Assembly (NCBI RefSeq): GCF_020099395.1
Contig: NZ_CP083590.1
Coordinates: 5,828,001-5,892,000, forward strand
Direction of reading: 5' to 3'
Origin: Streptomyces mobaraensis
Lineage (GTDB): Bacteria > Actinomycetota > Actinomycetes > Streptomycetales > Streptomycetaceae
DNA length: 64,000 bases
Under the pieces are notes generated by a model that was given only the letters and a program-made list of their open reading frames with translations, was not told the origin of the DNA and did no database searches. This document shows positions 26,886-34,211 of this stretch, piece after piece. Every line of letters starts with the position of its first letter. Position 1 is the stretch's first letter. The position numbers and the translations under genes are program-made.

Positions 26886-27641
26886 TCAGAAGCCGTGCCG
26901 TGCCCCGCCGTCGATCGGGATCATGACGCCCGTGACGTAGGAGGCGGCGGGGGACAGGACGAAGGCCGCGACCGTGCCGAACTCCTCCGGGGTGCCGTAG
27001 CGGCGGAGCGGGATCGCCTCCGCGCGGGCGGTCCTGGTCGCCTCGGGGTCGTCGGTGAGGCCGTCGAGTTCGCGCACCCGGTCGGTGTCGATGCGGCCGG
27101 GCAGCAGGCCGACGACGCGGATGCCGCGCGGGCCGAGCTCCGTCGCGAGGGACTTGGCGAAGCCGGCCAGGCCCGGCCGGAGGCCGTTGGAGACGGTGAG
27201 GCCGGTGATGGGCTCGTGGACGGACGAGGAGAGGACGAAGCCGATCACCCCGCCCTCGGACAGTTCGGCGGCGGCGGTCCGGGCGAGCCGGACGGCGCCG
27301 AGGAAGACGGACTCGAAGGCCGCCCGCCACTGGTCGTCGTCGTTGTCGGCGAACCGGCCCGCCGGCGGGCCGCCGACGCTGACGAGGACGCCGTCGAAGC
27401 GGCCGAAGCGCTCGCGCGCGGTGGCGATCAGCCGCCCGGCCGCGGCCGGGTCCGCGTTGTCGGCGGCCACCCCGGCCGCGCCGGGGCCGAGTTCCGCGGC
27501 GGCGGCCTCCGCCGTCGCCGCGTCCCGGCCGGAGAGCACCACGCGGGCTCCGTCGGCCACCAGCCGGCGGGCGGTGGCGAGGCCCAGCCCGCGCGTCGCG
27601 CCGGTGAGTACGTACACCCGGTCCTTGAGTCCAAGATCCAT
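26886..27641 (-). CDS. SDR-family protein with altered catalytic residues
   Basis: 251 residues, Rossmann fold with TGATRGLG (13-20) for NAD(P), a VSVGGPP segment replacing NNAG, and Ser138-140. Aligning the helix GLAGFAKSLATELG to FabG places Ser151 and Arg155 where Tyr and Lys of YxxxK should be. A subgroup of SDR proteins with an SNxxR pattern exists, so this is a lineage feature, not a random mutation. Activity of that subgroup is unclear. ATG 27641; the upstream extension of the frame is not supported. Stands alone. Confidence 0.85.
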   Translation of the reverse strand: MDLGLKDRVYVLTGATRGLGLATARRLVADGARVVLSGRDAATAEAAAAELGPGAAGVAADNADPAAAGRLIATARERFGRFDGVLVSVGGPPAGRFADNDDDQWRAAFESVFLGAVRLARTAAAELSEGGVIGFVLSSSVHEPITGLTVSNGLRPGLAGFAKSLATELGPRGIRVVGLLPGRIDTDRVRELDGLTDDPEATRTARAEAIPLRRYGTPEEFGTVAAFVLSPAASYVTGVMIPIDGGARHGF

Positions 27642-27688
27642 GCGGCCAGTGTGCCGGGCGGGGGACGGCTTGTCAGGGGGAGGAGGGG

Positions 27689-28585
27689 TCAGTCCGAGGC
27701 GGGAGGGGCGGCGGTGGCGCCGGCGCCGGCCTTGGGCTGGGGCTCGGGCTGGGGCTCGGGTTTCGCGGGGTCCGGCTTCGTGGAGTCCGGCTTCTCGGGG
27801 TCCCCCGAGCCTGCCGCGTCCTTCGCCGCGGCCGCGGCCGCCGCTGCCGCGGCCTGGTCGCGGCGCTCCCGCCGGACCAGGATGACCCAGCCGACCGGCA
27901 CGAACGCCGAGAACAGCCACCACTGCACGGTGTACGCCATGTGGTTGCCGATGCTGCTGTGATCGGGGTCGTCGATCGTCTGCGGCTGGCCGTCGGGCGC
28001 GGGGGAGATGAGCTCCAGATAGCCGCCCAGCATCGGGCGGTGCGACTGCTCGCCCTGCCGCTGACTGTTGATGATCATGATCATCCGGGGCGGCAGCCCC
28101 TTGGTGTCGCGGATGCCGCTGCCCGGGTCCTCGTCCGCCCGCAGACGACCGACCAGGTCGATCGTGCCGGACGGCGGTGCGGGTACCTGGGGGAACGTGC
28201 GCTGGCCGGCGTCGGCCGGCACCCAGCCGCGGTTGACCAGGATCGCCTTGCCGTCCTCCAGCACGAAGGGCGTGATGACCATATATCCGGACTTGCCGGA
28301 GTTGTCGGTGCGGAGCCGCGCCACCACCTCGCCCTTGACGTCGTACCGCCCCCGGGCGGTGCCCCGGCGCCAGACGTTGTCGCCGGGGACCTCGCGCCCG
28401 GGCGCGGTGAGCTCCGTGACGGGAACGGGTGGGCGGGTGAGGCTGCGTTCGATGCGGTTGTTGCGCGCCACCCGTTGCTCATGGCGATGGAGCTGCCAGA
28501 AGCCCAATTCGATCATCACCGGGATGAGGACGAGCCCCACGAGCGTGAGGATCACCCACTGCCGGGTCAGCAGGAAGCGGTACAC
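27689..28585 (-). CDS. SURF1-family cytochrome oxidase assembly protein
   Basis: 298 residues. N-terminal helix (WVILTLVGLVLIPVMIELGFWQL, about 10-32) and C-terminal helix (about 215-235) flank an extracytoplasmic domain with GYMVITPFVL and ILVNRGWVPAD, the SURF1 hallmarks. The cytosolic tail is an Ala run followed by a Pro/Lys/Glu-rich stretch (PEPQPEPQPKAG). GTG 28585 (VYRFLLTRQW) is chosen because family members begin MYRFLL; a GTG 13 codons upstream is possible. Assists cytochrome aa3 maturation, probably haem a insertion. Confidence 0.9.
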   Translation of the reverse strand: MYRFLLTRQWVILTLVGLVLIPVMIELGFWQLHRHEQRVARNNRIERSLTRPPVPVTELTAPGREVPGDNVWRRGTARGRYDVKGEVVARLRTDNSGKSGYMVITPFVLEDGKAILVNRGWVPADAGQRTFPQVPAPPSGTIDLVGRLRADEDPGSGIRDTKGLPPRMIMIINSQRQGEQSHRPMLGGYLELISPAPDGQPQTIDDPDHSSIGNHMAYTVQWWLFSAFVPVGWVILVRRERRDQAAAAAAAAAAKDAAGSGDPEKPDSTKPDPAKPEPQPEPQPKAGAGATAAPPASD

Positions 28586-28735
28586 CCGAGTGACGGTACC
28601 TGGTGGCTCCGGCCGTCCGGTCACGGGGTGCCGGGCCGCCGCGCGCCGGTGGGCGTGTCCGTTACGCCCGTCACGTCCTCGCGCTCGTCACGTCCATCGC
28701 GCTCGTCGCACGCGTCACGTCCGCGCGTCCGTCCT

Positions 28736-28770
28736 GTCCGTCGCGTCCGTCGCGTCCGTCAGTCCGTCGC
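28736..28770. repeat. 9-bp tandem repeat across the exonuclease stop codon
   Basis: Copies of GTCCGTCGC at 28736-28744, 28745-28753, 28754-28761 (shortened) and 28762-28770. On the minus strand they encode the final residues ADATD and continue past TGA (28761-28759). Weaker relatives (CGTCACGTCC) extend back to about 28660. Confidence 0.85.
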
Positions 28771-29763
28771 GTCCGCCGGGACGACGTGCGACAGCAGCTG
28801 GACGAAGACGGCCTCGTCCACCACCGGCGTCCCGAACTGGCGCGCCTTGACCGTCTTGGAGGTGTAGGAGCCCGGATCGTTGGTGACCAGCAGGCTGGTG
28901 AGCCGGGACAGGCTCGTCGCCACGTGCAGCCCGGCCTCCGTCGCGCGGTCCTCCAGCAGCTCGCGGTCGATGGAGGTGTCGCCGGAGAACGCCACCCGCA
29001 TGCCCTGGATGAGCTGTTTGCCCGGTTCGTACCGCCCGGGGTTGGGGTACGGGCAGGCGGGCCGCCGCCGGCTGGGCCGCCAGCTCGCCGGCCCCCCGCC
29101 GTGCCGCCGGTCCGGCTGGTAGCCGACCGTCGCCGAGCGGACGGCCGCGGGCCCGTCCGACCACTCCGTCAGCGGCTGGCAGGCCAGCAGCGGCAGCCGC
29201 AGCCCCGCCTCGGCCGCCAGGTGCAGACTCGGCCGGAACGCCTCGGCCAGCACCCGCGCGTCGTCGAGCGCGTGGTGCGCCTGCCGCTGGACCACCCCGT
29301 AGTGCGCGGCCAGCGACTCCAGCTTGTGGTTGGGCAGCGGCAGCCGCAGCTCCTTGGAGAGCGCGATCGTGCACAGCCGCTGGCGCACCGGCGCCTCGGC
29401 CCGGGCCCGGGCGTACTCCCGGGCGATCATGGACCAGTCGAAGGCCGCGTTGTGCGCGACCAGCACCCGCCCCTCCAGCCGTCGCGCGAACTCCTCCGAG
29501 ACGTCCTCGAACAGCGGCGCGTCCGCGAGGACTTCGGAGGTGAGCCCGTGGATCCAGACGGGACCGGGATCGCGCCGCGGATTCACCAGCGTGTACCAGG
29601 TGTCCTCCACCCGGCCTCTGGCGTCCAGTTGGTACACGGCGGCCGACACTATGCGGTCGTCCCGGGCGAGACCGGTGGTCTCCACGTCGACGACCGCGTA
29701 TCCGTCGGGATACGCGGCCGGCCACGAGGCGGGCGATGCGGCTGCGGTGCGGTCTTCGAGCAT
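28759..29763 (-). CDS. DEDDh 3'-5' exonuclease with C-terminal BRCT domain
   Basis: 334 residues. Exonuclease part (20-185): motif I VVDVETTGL (D and E ligands), motif II VLVAHNAAFDWSMI and motif III HHALDDARV with the His of DEDDh. The C-terminal 90 residues (QGMRVAFSGDTSIDRELLED ... GTPVVDEAVFVQLL) form a BRCT domain. This resembles the epsilon-like exonucleases of actinobacteria and is suited to DNA proofreading or repair; the precise polymerase partner is unknown. ATG 29763. Confidence 0.9.
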   Translation of the reverse strand: MLEDRTAAASPASWPAAYPDGYAVVDVETTGLARDDRIVSAAVYQLDARGRVEDTWYTLVNPRRDPGPVWIHGLTSEVLADAPLFEDVSEEFARRLEGRVLVAHNAAFDWSMIAREYARARAEAPVRQRLCTIALSKELRLPLPNHKLESLAAHYGVVQRQAHHALDDARVLAEAFRPSLHLAAEAGLRLPLLACQPLTEWSDGPAAVRSATVGYQPDRRHGGGPASWRPSRRRPACPYPNPGRYEPGKQLIQGMRVAFSGDTSIDRELLEDRATEAGLHVATSLSRLTSLLVTNDPGSYTSKTVKARQFGTPVVDEAVFVQLLSHVVPADATD

Positions 29764-29908
29764 GGTCCCAGAGCTTACGGGCCCCCACTGACAACAGATC
29801 CTGGCCCCCGGGCCGGCCACCCCGCGGCCGTCCCCCGCCTCCCGGCCGCGCACCCGCTCCCGCCTCTCCGAACCCCGGGTAACGCGCGATCGGTACCCGA
29901 CGGTAACA

Positions 29909-29943
29909 ACCCCTAGCGGCAGGCCCGTAGGGGTGCTTATGGT
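29909..29943 (+). promoter_or_regulatory. Candidate leaderless promoter with ACCCCTA-N12-TAGGGGT palindrome
   Basis: Seven-base inverted repeat 29909-29915 / 29928-29934 sits just upstream of a TATGGT -10-like hexamer (29938-29943), which lies six bases before the ATG at 29950. No ribosome site fits between, so a leaderless transcript is predicted. The palindrome would overlap the polymerase-bound region, as expected for a repressor site. Confidence 0.45.
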
Positions 29944-29949
29944 GCCGTC

Positions 29950-30846
29950 ATGCCGCACCTTCCGGATGTCGTGTTGTGGTCGGTCCCCGCCTTCGCCGTG
30001 CTCACCGCGATCGAAGTGGTGAGCTACCGGATCCATCCGGACGAGGAGGCCGAGGGGTACGAGACCAAGGACGCGGCGACCAGCATCGGCATGGGCGTGG
30101 GCAGCGTCGTCTTCGACGCGCTCTGGAAGATCCCGATCGTGGCGGTCTACAGCGCGATCTACGCGCTCACGCCGCTGCGCGTCCCCGTCCTCTGGTGGAC
30201 GCTGCCCCTGATGCTGCTCGCCCAGGACTTCTTCTACTACTGGTCGCACCGCGGGCACCACGTCGTCAGAATCCTCTGGGCGTGCCACGTGGTGCACCAC
30301 TCCAGCCGCAAGTTCAACCTCACCACCGCGCTCCGCCAGCCCTGGACGACCTGGACGGTCTGGCCGTTCTACGTCCCGATGGTCGCCGCAGGCGTGCACC
30401 CGGCCGCCGTCGCGTTCTGCTCCGGGGTCAACCTCGTCTACCAGTTCTGGGTGCACACCGAGCGGATCGGCAAGCTGCCCCGGCCGTTCGAGTACGTCCT
30501 CAACACCCCGTCCCACCACCGCGTCCACCACGCCTCGCAAGGGGGCTACCTGGACCGCAACTTCGGCGGGATCCTGATCATCTGGGACCGCCTCTTCGGC
30601 TCCTTCGTCGCCGAGGCCGAACGGCCCGTCTACGGGTTGACGAAGAACATCAGTACCTACAACCCGCTCCGGGTCGCCACCCACGAGTACGCCGCCATCG
30701 CCCGCGACCTCCGCGCGGCCCGGAGCTGGCGGGAACGGGCCGGACGGATCTTCCGCGGCCCGGGCTGGCAGCCGCGCCCGCCGGCGGCGACGCCGACGCT
30801 CCGTACCCCGGCCGAGAAGGCCGCGGCACCGGAGAGCGTCGGATGA
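29950..30846 (+). CDS. Sterol desaturase / fatty-acid hydroxylase family membrane protein
   Basis: 298 residues, several membrane helices, and the eight-His di-iron signature: SHRGHH (His100, 103, 104), CHVVHHSS (His113, 116, 117) and SHHRVHH (His189, 190, 193, 194), with an extra His at 169. Such enzymes use O2 to hydroxylate or desaturate lipids. Its stop overlaps the lysoplasmalogenase start (ATGA), implying co-function in ether-lipid or sterol-like lipid metabolism, in which plasmalogen-type lipids are cleaved by the neighbour's family. The substrate is not determined by sequence. Confidence 0.9.
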   Translation: MPHLPDVVLWSVPAFAVLTAIEVVSYRIHPDEEAEGYETKDAATSIGMGVGSVVFDALWKIPIVAVYSAIYALTPLRVPVLWWTLPLMLLAQDFFYYWSHRGHHVVRILWACHVVHHSSRKFNLTTALRQPWTTWTVWPFYVPMVAAGVHPAAVAFCSGVNLVYQFWVHTERIGKLPRPFEYVLNTPSHHRVHHASQGGYLDRNFGGILIIWDRLFGSFVAEAERPVYGLTKNISTYNPLRVATHEYAAIARDLRAARSWRERAGRIFRGPGWQPRPPAATPTLRTPAEKAAAPESVG

Positions 30847-31577
30847 GGGCCTTTCGCCGGAGTTCCCGGTCCTCGCGCGGCCTGCCGCTCGCCTTCGCCG
30901 CCGCCGCGGGCGTCCACCTGGGCGCGCTCGCCGGCGGCGCCGAGCCCGTCGCCCGCGCCACCAAACCGGTGCTGATGCCGCTGCTCGCCGAGTACGTCCT
31001 CCGCCGCGGCGGCCCCCGGACACTCGCCCTCGCCCTGCTCTTCGGCTGCGCCGGCGACACCCTGCTCCAGGTCGCCGGGGAACTCCCGTTCCTGCTGGGC
31101 ATGGGCGCCTTCGCGGCCGGACACGGCTGCTACCTCGCCCTGTTCACCCGGCATGGCACGGGCCCGGCATCCCGCCGTCGGCTCGCGGCCGGCTACGCCG
31201 CCGCCTGGGCCGGGACGACCGCCCTCCTCTGGCCGGGCCTCCCGGCCGGACTGCGGCCGCCCGTCGCGTTCTACGGCCTGCTGCTGACGGCGACGGCGTT
31301 CGGCGCCCTCCGGACCGGGCGCCGGGCGGCGGCGGGCGGCGCGCTCTTCCTGCTCTCGGACGGCCTCATCGCGAGCGGTCTCGCCGGCCGGCCGCAGCCG
31401 CCCGCACCCCAGTTCTGGATCATGCTGACCTACCTGGGCGCCCAGTACCTGCTGGCGGAAGGCGTGCTCGAAGCCGCCGACAGCACCGAGGGGGCCCGGC
31501 ACCGGCCGGACCCCCTCCGCGTACCAGGCGTCGTGCGTCAGTTCTTCACGGCCGCCAGGGCGTCGACGATGCCGTAG
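30843..31577 (+). CDS. Lysoplasmalogenase family protein (YhhN/TMEM86-like)
   Basis: 244 residues, eight or so hydrophobic helices. Family features: ATKPVLMPLLAEYVL, LLFGCAGDTLL and LLSDGLIAS, containing the conserved Asp residues of YhhN proteins. These hydrolyse the vinyl-ether bond of lysoplasmalogens. Start ATG overlaps the desaturase-like gene's stop. The last 40 bases overlap the 3' end of the convergent subtilase gene in antisense, so the C-terminal residues (QFFTAARASTMP) are encoded opposite the protease's end. Confidence 0.85.
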   Translation: MRAFRRSSRSSRGLPLAFAAAAGVHLGALAGGAEPVARATKPVLMPLLAEYVLRRGGPRTLALALLFGCAGDTLLQVAGELPFLLGMGAFAAGHGCYLALFTRHGTGPASRRRLAAGYAAAWAGTTALLWPGLPAGLRPPVAFYGLLLTATAFGALRTGRRAAAGGALFLLSDGLIASGLAGRPQPPAPQFWIMLTYLGAQYLLAEGVLEAADSTEGARHRPDPLRVPGVVRQFFTAARASTMP

Positions 31578-33064
31578 CCGTAGTGGCTGTTGATGTTCTT
31601 GGTGCCGACGCAGGGAGCGTCCGCGGGGGCGTTGACCGGGCAGCCCGGGTTCTTCGCCTGGGCCTTGAGGATCCACTGGATCTCGGCCGCGTTGGACTTC
31701 GGGTGCGTCGCCTTCAGCAGCGCCGCCACACCGGCCACGTGCGGGCCGGCCATCGAGGTGCCCTGCAGGTAGGCGTAGTCGCCACCCGGCATGGTGGACA
31801 GGATGCGGCCGTCCTTGGCGGGGGCGTCCGGCACCTGGCGGATGTCGCCGCCGGGGGCTGCGACGTCGATGACGCCCTGGCCGTAGTTGGAGTAGTACGA
31901 CTTCAGCGAGTTGACGCCGGTCGCGGAGACGGTGACGACGCCGGGCAGCTGGGCCGGGACGTCCAGGCAGGTGGACGGGTCGATGTCACGCGAACCGGGC
32001 TTGGTGTCGTTGGGGCTCGACTTGTCCGTGATCTTCTTCGCGGCCAGGTCGAAGTTGGAGTTGCCCGCGGAGGCGACGTTGACGACGCCCTTGCGGTCGG
32101 CGTACGCGGTGGCGCGCTCGACCGCGTCGGCTATCGCCTTCTGGTCCGCGTCGTTCGCGCAGTTGAACATCCACGGGTCGACGTAGTAGCTGTTGTTCGT
32201 CACCGCTATGCCGTGGTCGGCGGCGAAGACGAAGGCGCAGACCACGCTCTCCGCGTAGAAGAAGCTGCCGGTCTTGGTGCTCACCTTGATGGCGGAGACC
32301 TTGGTGTTCGGGGCGACGCCCGTGACGCCTATCCCGTTGCGCGCCGCGGCTATGGTGCCGGCGACGTGCGTCCCGTGGTAGTCCTCCTTGGGGTTGTACG
32401 GGCGCCAGGCGCCCGCGCTGGTGTCGGCCTTGCCGGTGACGCAGCTGGCCGACTGGGCGCGGGAGAAGTTCGGGGCGAGGTCGGGGTGGGTGTCGTCGAC
32501 GCCCGTGTCGATGACGCCGACGGTGACCTTGCGGCTGCCCGGGTTGATCTTCGCGGCCTTGTCCGCCTTGATGGCGGCCATGTCCCACTGGAGGCTCTCC
32601 AGCGGCTCCTTGCCCGGCTTGGCGGTCTTGGCGGCGGCCAGCGCGTTGGCCTTCGACAGCTTCAGCTTCTCGGGCTTGCCGACGTCCGTGGTGGCCGCCG
32701 GGGTGATGGGCGCGGTCCGGGTGGCACCGGCCGACTCGACGCCGGGCACCGTGCGCAGCGCCTTGGCGAAGTCGGGGTTCTTGGAGTGGACGACGATGAC
32801 GCCGATCTTGTCGTACGACTCCACGATGCTGCCGCCGTTGCTTCCGACGGCCTTCTTCACCTGGTCGAGCGTGGCCCGCGCGGTCCCCGTGTTGACCACG
32901 TACGACAGCAGTGGCCCGTCCGTCCGCACCTTGGCCTGCGGGGCCTTCGCGGCCGGCGCGGCGGCCGAGGCGGTGCCCGGCAGGAAGCCGATCGAGGCGG
33001 TGAGGGCCAGGCCGACGGGGAACGCGAGGGCGGCGTGCCGGCGTCTGGGGCGCAGATGAGCCAT
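31538..33064 (-). CDS. Secreted S8 family serine protease (subtilase)
   Basis: 508 residues. Signal peptide (RPRRRHAALAFPVGLALTAS... cut after about residue 34, TASAAA). An I9-like propeptide spans about 50-125. Catalytic Asp186 (VIDTGVDDTHPD), His230 (HGTHVAG), oxyanion Asn335 (ASAGN) and Ser437 (GTSMAGPHVAG). Cys pairs at 208, 276, 302, 366 and near the C-terminus are consistent with an extracellular enzyme. No C-terminal anchor, so probably released. ATG 33064 with an upstream non-coding region of 750 bases. Gene ends overlap the lysoplasmalogenase gene. Confidence 0.94.
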   Translation of the reverse strand: MAHLRPRRRHAALAFPVGLALTASIGFLPGTASAAAPAAKAPQAKVRTDGPLLSYVVNTGTARATLDQVKKAVGSNGGSIVESYDKIGVIVVHSKNPDFAKALRTVPGVESAGATRTAPITPAATTDVGKPEKLKLSKANALAAAKTAKPGKEPLESLQWDMAAIKADKAAKINPGSRKVTVGVIDTGVDDTHPDLAPNFSRAQSASCVTGKADTSAGAWRPYNPKEDYHGTHVAGTIAAARNGIGVTGVAPNTKVSAIKVSTKTGSFFYAESVVCAFVFAADHGIAVTNNSYYVDPWMFNCANDADQKAIADAVERATAYADRKGVVNVASAGNSNFDLAAKKITDKSSPNDTKPGSRDIDPSTCLDVPAQLPGVVTVSATGVNSLKSYYSNYGQGVIDVAAPGGDIRQVPDAPAKDGRILSTMPGGDYAYLQGTSMAGPHVAGVAALLKATHPKSNAAEIQWILKAQAKNPGCPVNAPADAPCVGTKNINSHYGYGIVDALAAVKN

Positions 33065-33718
33065 GGGAACTCCACATCATCCGGGGAGCCGTCGGGCACC
33101 AGGCGTGCCGGACGGGTACATGACGAGTGAAGCTAGCGCCGATCATGGGCGATGAGCAATGAATTCCCCAAGAAAAAACCGGCGCATGCCCGCCACAAGC
33201 CCGGGGAACGGGACAGTCCGTCCGGTCTCCCCCGGGCGGGGACACTTCGCCGGGCGCCTGCCGGCCGGCCATGCCGACTGCAGGCCGCCCGTCGGCCATG
33301 CCGCCGGTCACGCCGCCGGGCGGCCGTGGGGACGGGAGCCGCCCAGCCCGCGCCGCGGGGGCGTAGGGACGGGGACGGCTCAGCGGCCACAGGCGCGTAA
33401 GAACGGGAATGACCCGGCCGCCGCAGGGGCCAACGGCCCGCGCGCCGCTCAGCCGCCGCCCCCGCGCAGCGCGTCGATGCTCAGCAGTGGCAGCGGCACC
33501 CGCGGCCCGTACCAGCGGCAGCGGCCCGCGGTGGGGAGGGCGGCGGGCCGGGGGGCGGGGACGGCCGCTATGGGGGACGTCAACCTGATGACTCCGAACG
33601 GTCGTCGACCGGGGGACTGCGGCTGAGGCGGCGACTCGGTGCTCACGCCAGGGCAACGAGGCGGCGTGCGGCGGGTATTGCGCCGGCCGGCCGCGCTGCG
33701 CCATGCACCGTCCTCCCC
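33065..33718. other. Long intergenic region upstream of the protease
   Basis: No well-supported gene. Frames on both strands are open because of GC bias but lack ribosome sites or domains. The only candidate is the small minus-strand ORF at 33449-33646. Locally, GGCCG/CGGCC-rich runs (33290-33350) can form hairpins. Confidence 0.55.
33449..33646 (-). CDS. Possible small protein (65 residues), doubtful
   Basis: GTG 33646 begins MSTESPPQPQSPGRRPF and ends IDALRGGGG; Pro/Arg-rich with a hydrophobic VIRLTSPIAAVP stretch. Codon use is actinomycete-like and it ends in a Gly run, but there is no ribosome site and no recognised family. It may be a real streptomycete-specific peptide or chance. Confidence 0.25.
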   Translation of the reverse strand: MSTESPPQPQSPGRRPFGVIRLTSPIAAVPAPRPAALPTAGRCRWYGPRVPLPLLSIDALRGGGG

Positions 33719-33764
33719 CTGTCGCATACTGCGGTGTCCCTCTACGATGCGTGATCCGAATCAC
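33719..33764 (+). promoter_or_regulatory. Promoter with CRP-like palindrome upstream of DUF485-actP
   Basis: CTGTCG (33719-33724), 17-base spacer and TACGAT (33742-33747) form a plausible housekeeping promoter. The start would fall on the palindrome GTGATCCGAATCAC (33751-33764), which fits the Crp/Fnr half-site pattern GTGA-N6-TCAC. Overlap with the start site suggests repression rather than activation; both role and regulator are inference. Confidence 0.5.
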
Positions 33765-33821
33765 AGTCCCTCGTGCATCGGACACCACTCGCACCCCGCA
33801 ACCCCACCGTCAGGAGAGGCC

Positions 33822-34211
33822 GTGGACTCAGAAGAGGTCGCGGAGACCCCACCCACCACAGCACACCCGGAGGGCACGCCCGCCCGCCCCGGGATCCCCG
33901 GTCAGCCCGACCGCTTCACCGCCGTCCAGGGCAGCGCCGAGTTCGGCGAACTGCGCCGTGCGCACCGGTCCTTCGCCTTCCCGCTGACCGTCGCCTTCAT
34001 CGGCTGGTACCTGCTCTACGTCCTGCTGTCCAACTACGCCGGCGACTTCATGGGCACCACCGTGGCCGGGCACGTCAACGTCGCCCTCGTCCTCGGACTC
34101 GCCCAGTTCCTCACCACCTTCCTCATCGCCTGGTGGTACGCGCGGCACGCCGCGGCCCGTATCGACCCCAAGGCGGAAGCCCTCAAGGCCCGTATGGAGG
34201 CCGCCGAATGA
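33822..34211 (+). CDS. DUF485 membrane protein, partner of the acetate symporter
   Basis: 129 residues. A Pro/Glu-rich N-terminus, then AVQGSAEFGELRRAHRSFAFPLTVAFIGWY leading into two transmembrane helices (about 62-82 and 95-117), and a C-terminal ARHAAARIDPKAEALKARME tail. DUF485 proteins (YjcH-like) precede ActP in most bacteria. GTG 33822 with AGGAGAGG upstream. The stop overlaps actP (ATGA at 34208), so the pair is made stoichiometrically. Confidence 0.9.
   Translation: MDSEEVAETPPTTAHPEGTPARPGIPGQPDRFTAVQGSAEFGELRRAHRSFAFPLTVAFIGWYLLYVLLSNYAGDFMGTTVAGHVNVALVLGLAQFLTTFLIAWWYARHAAARIDPKAEALKARMEAAE

Noticed and set aside
33065..33821. Several open frames of 80-155 codons in the gap before DUF485
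   Set aside because: All lack ribosome sites and domains and overlap each other on both strands; only one 65-residue candidate is kept at low confidence.
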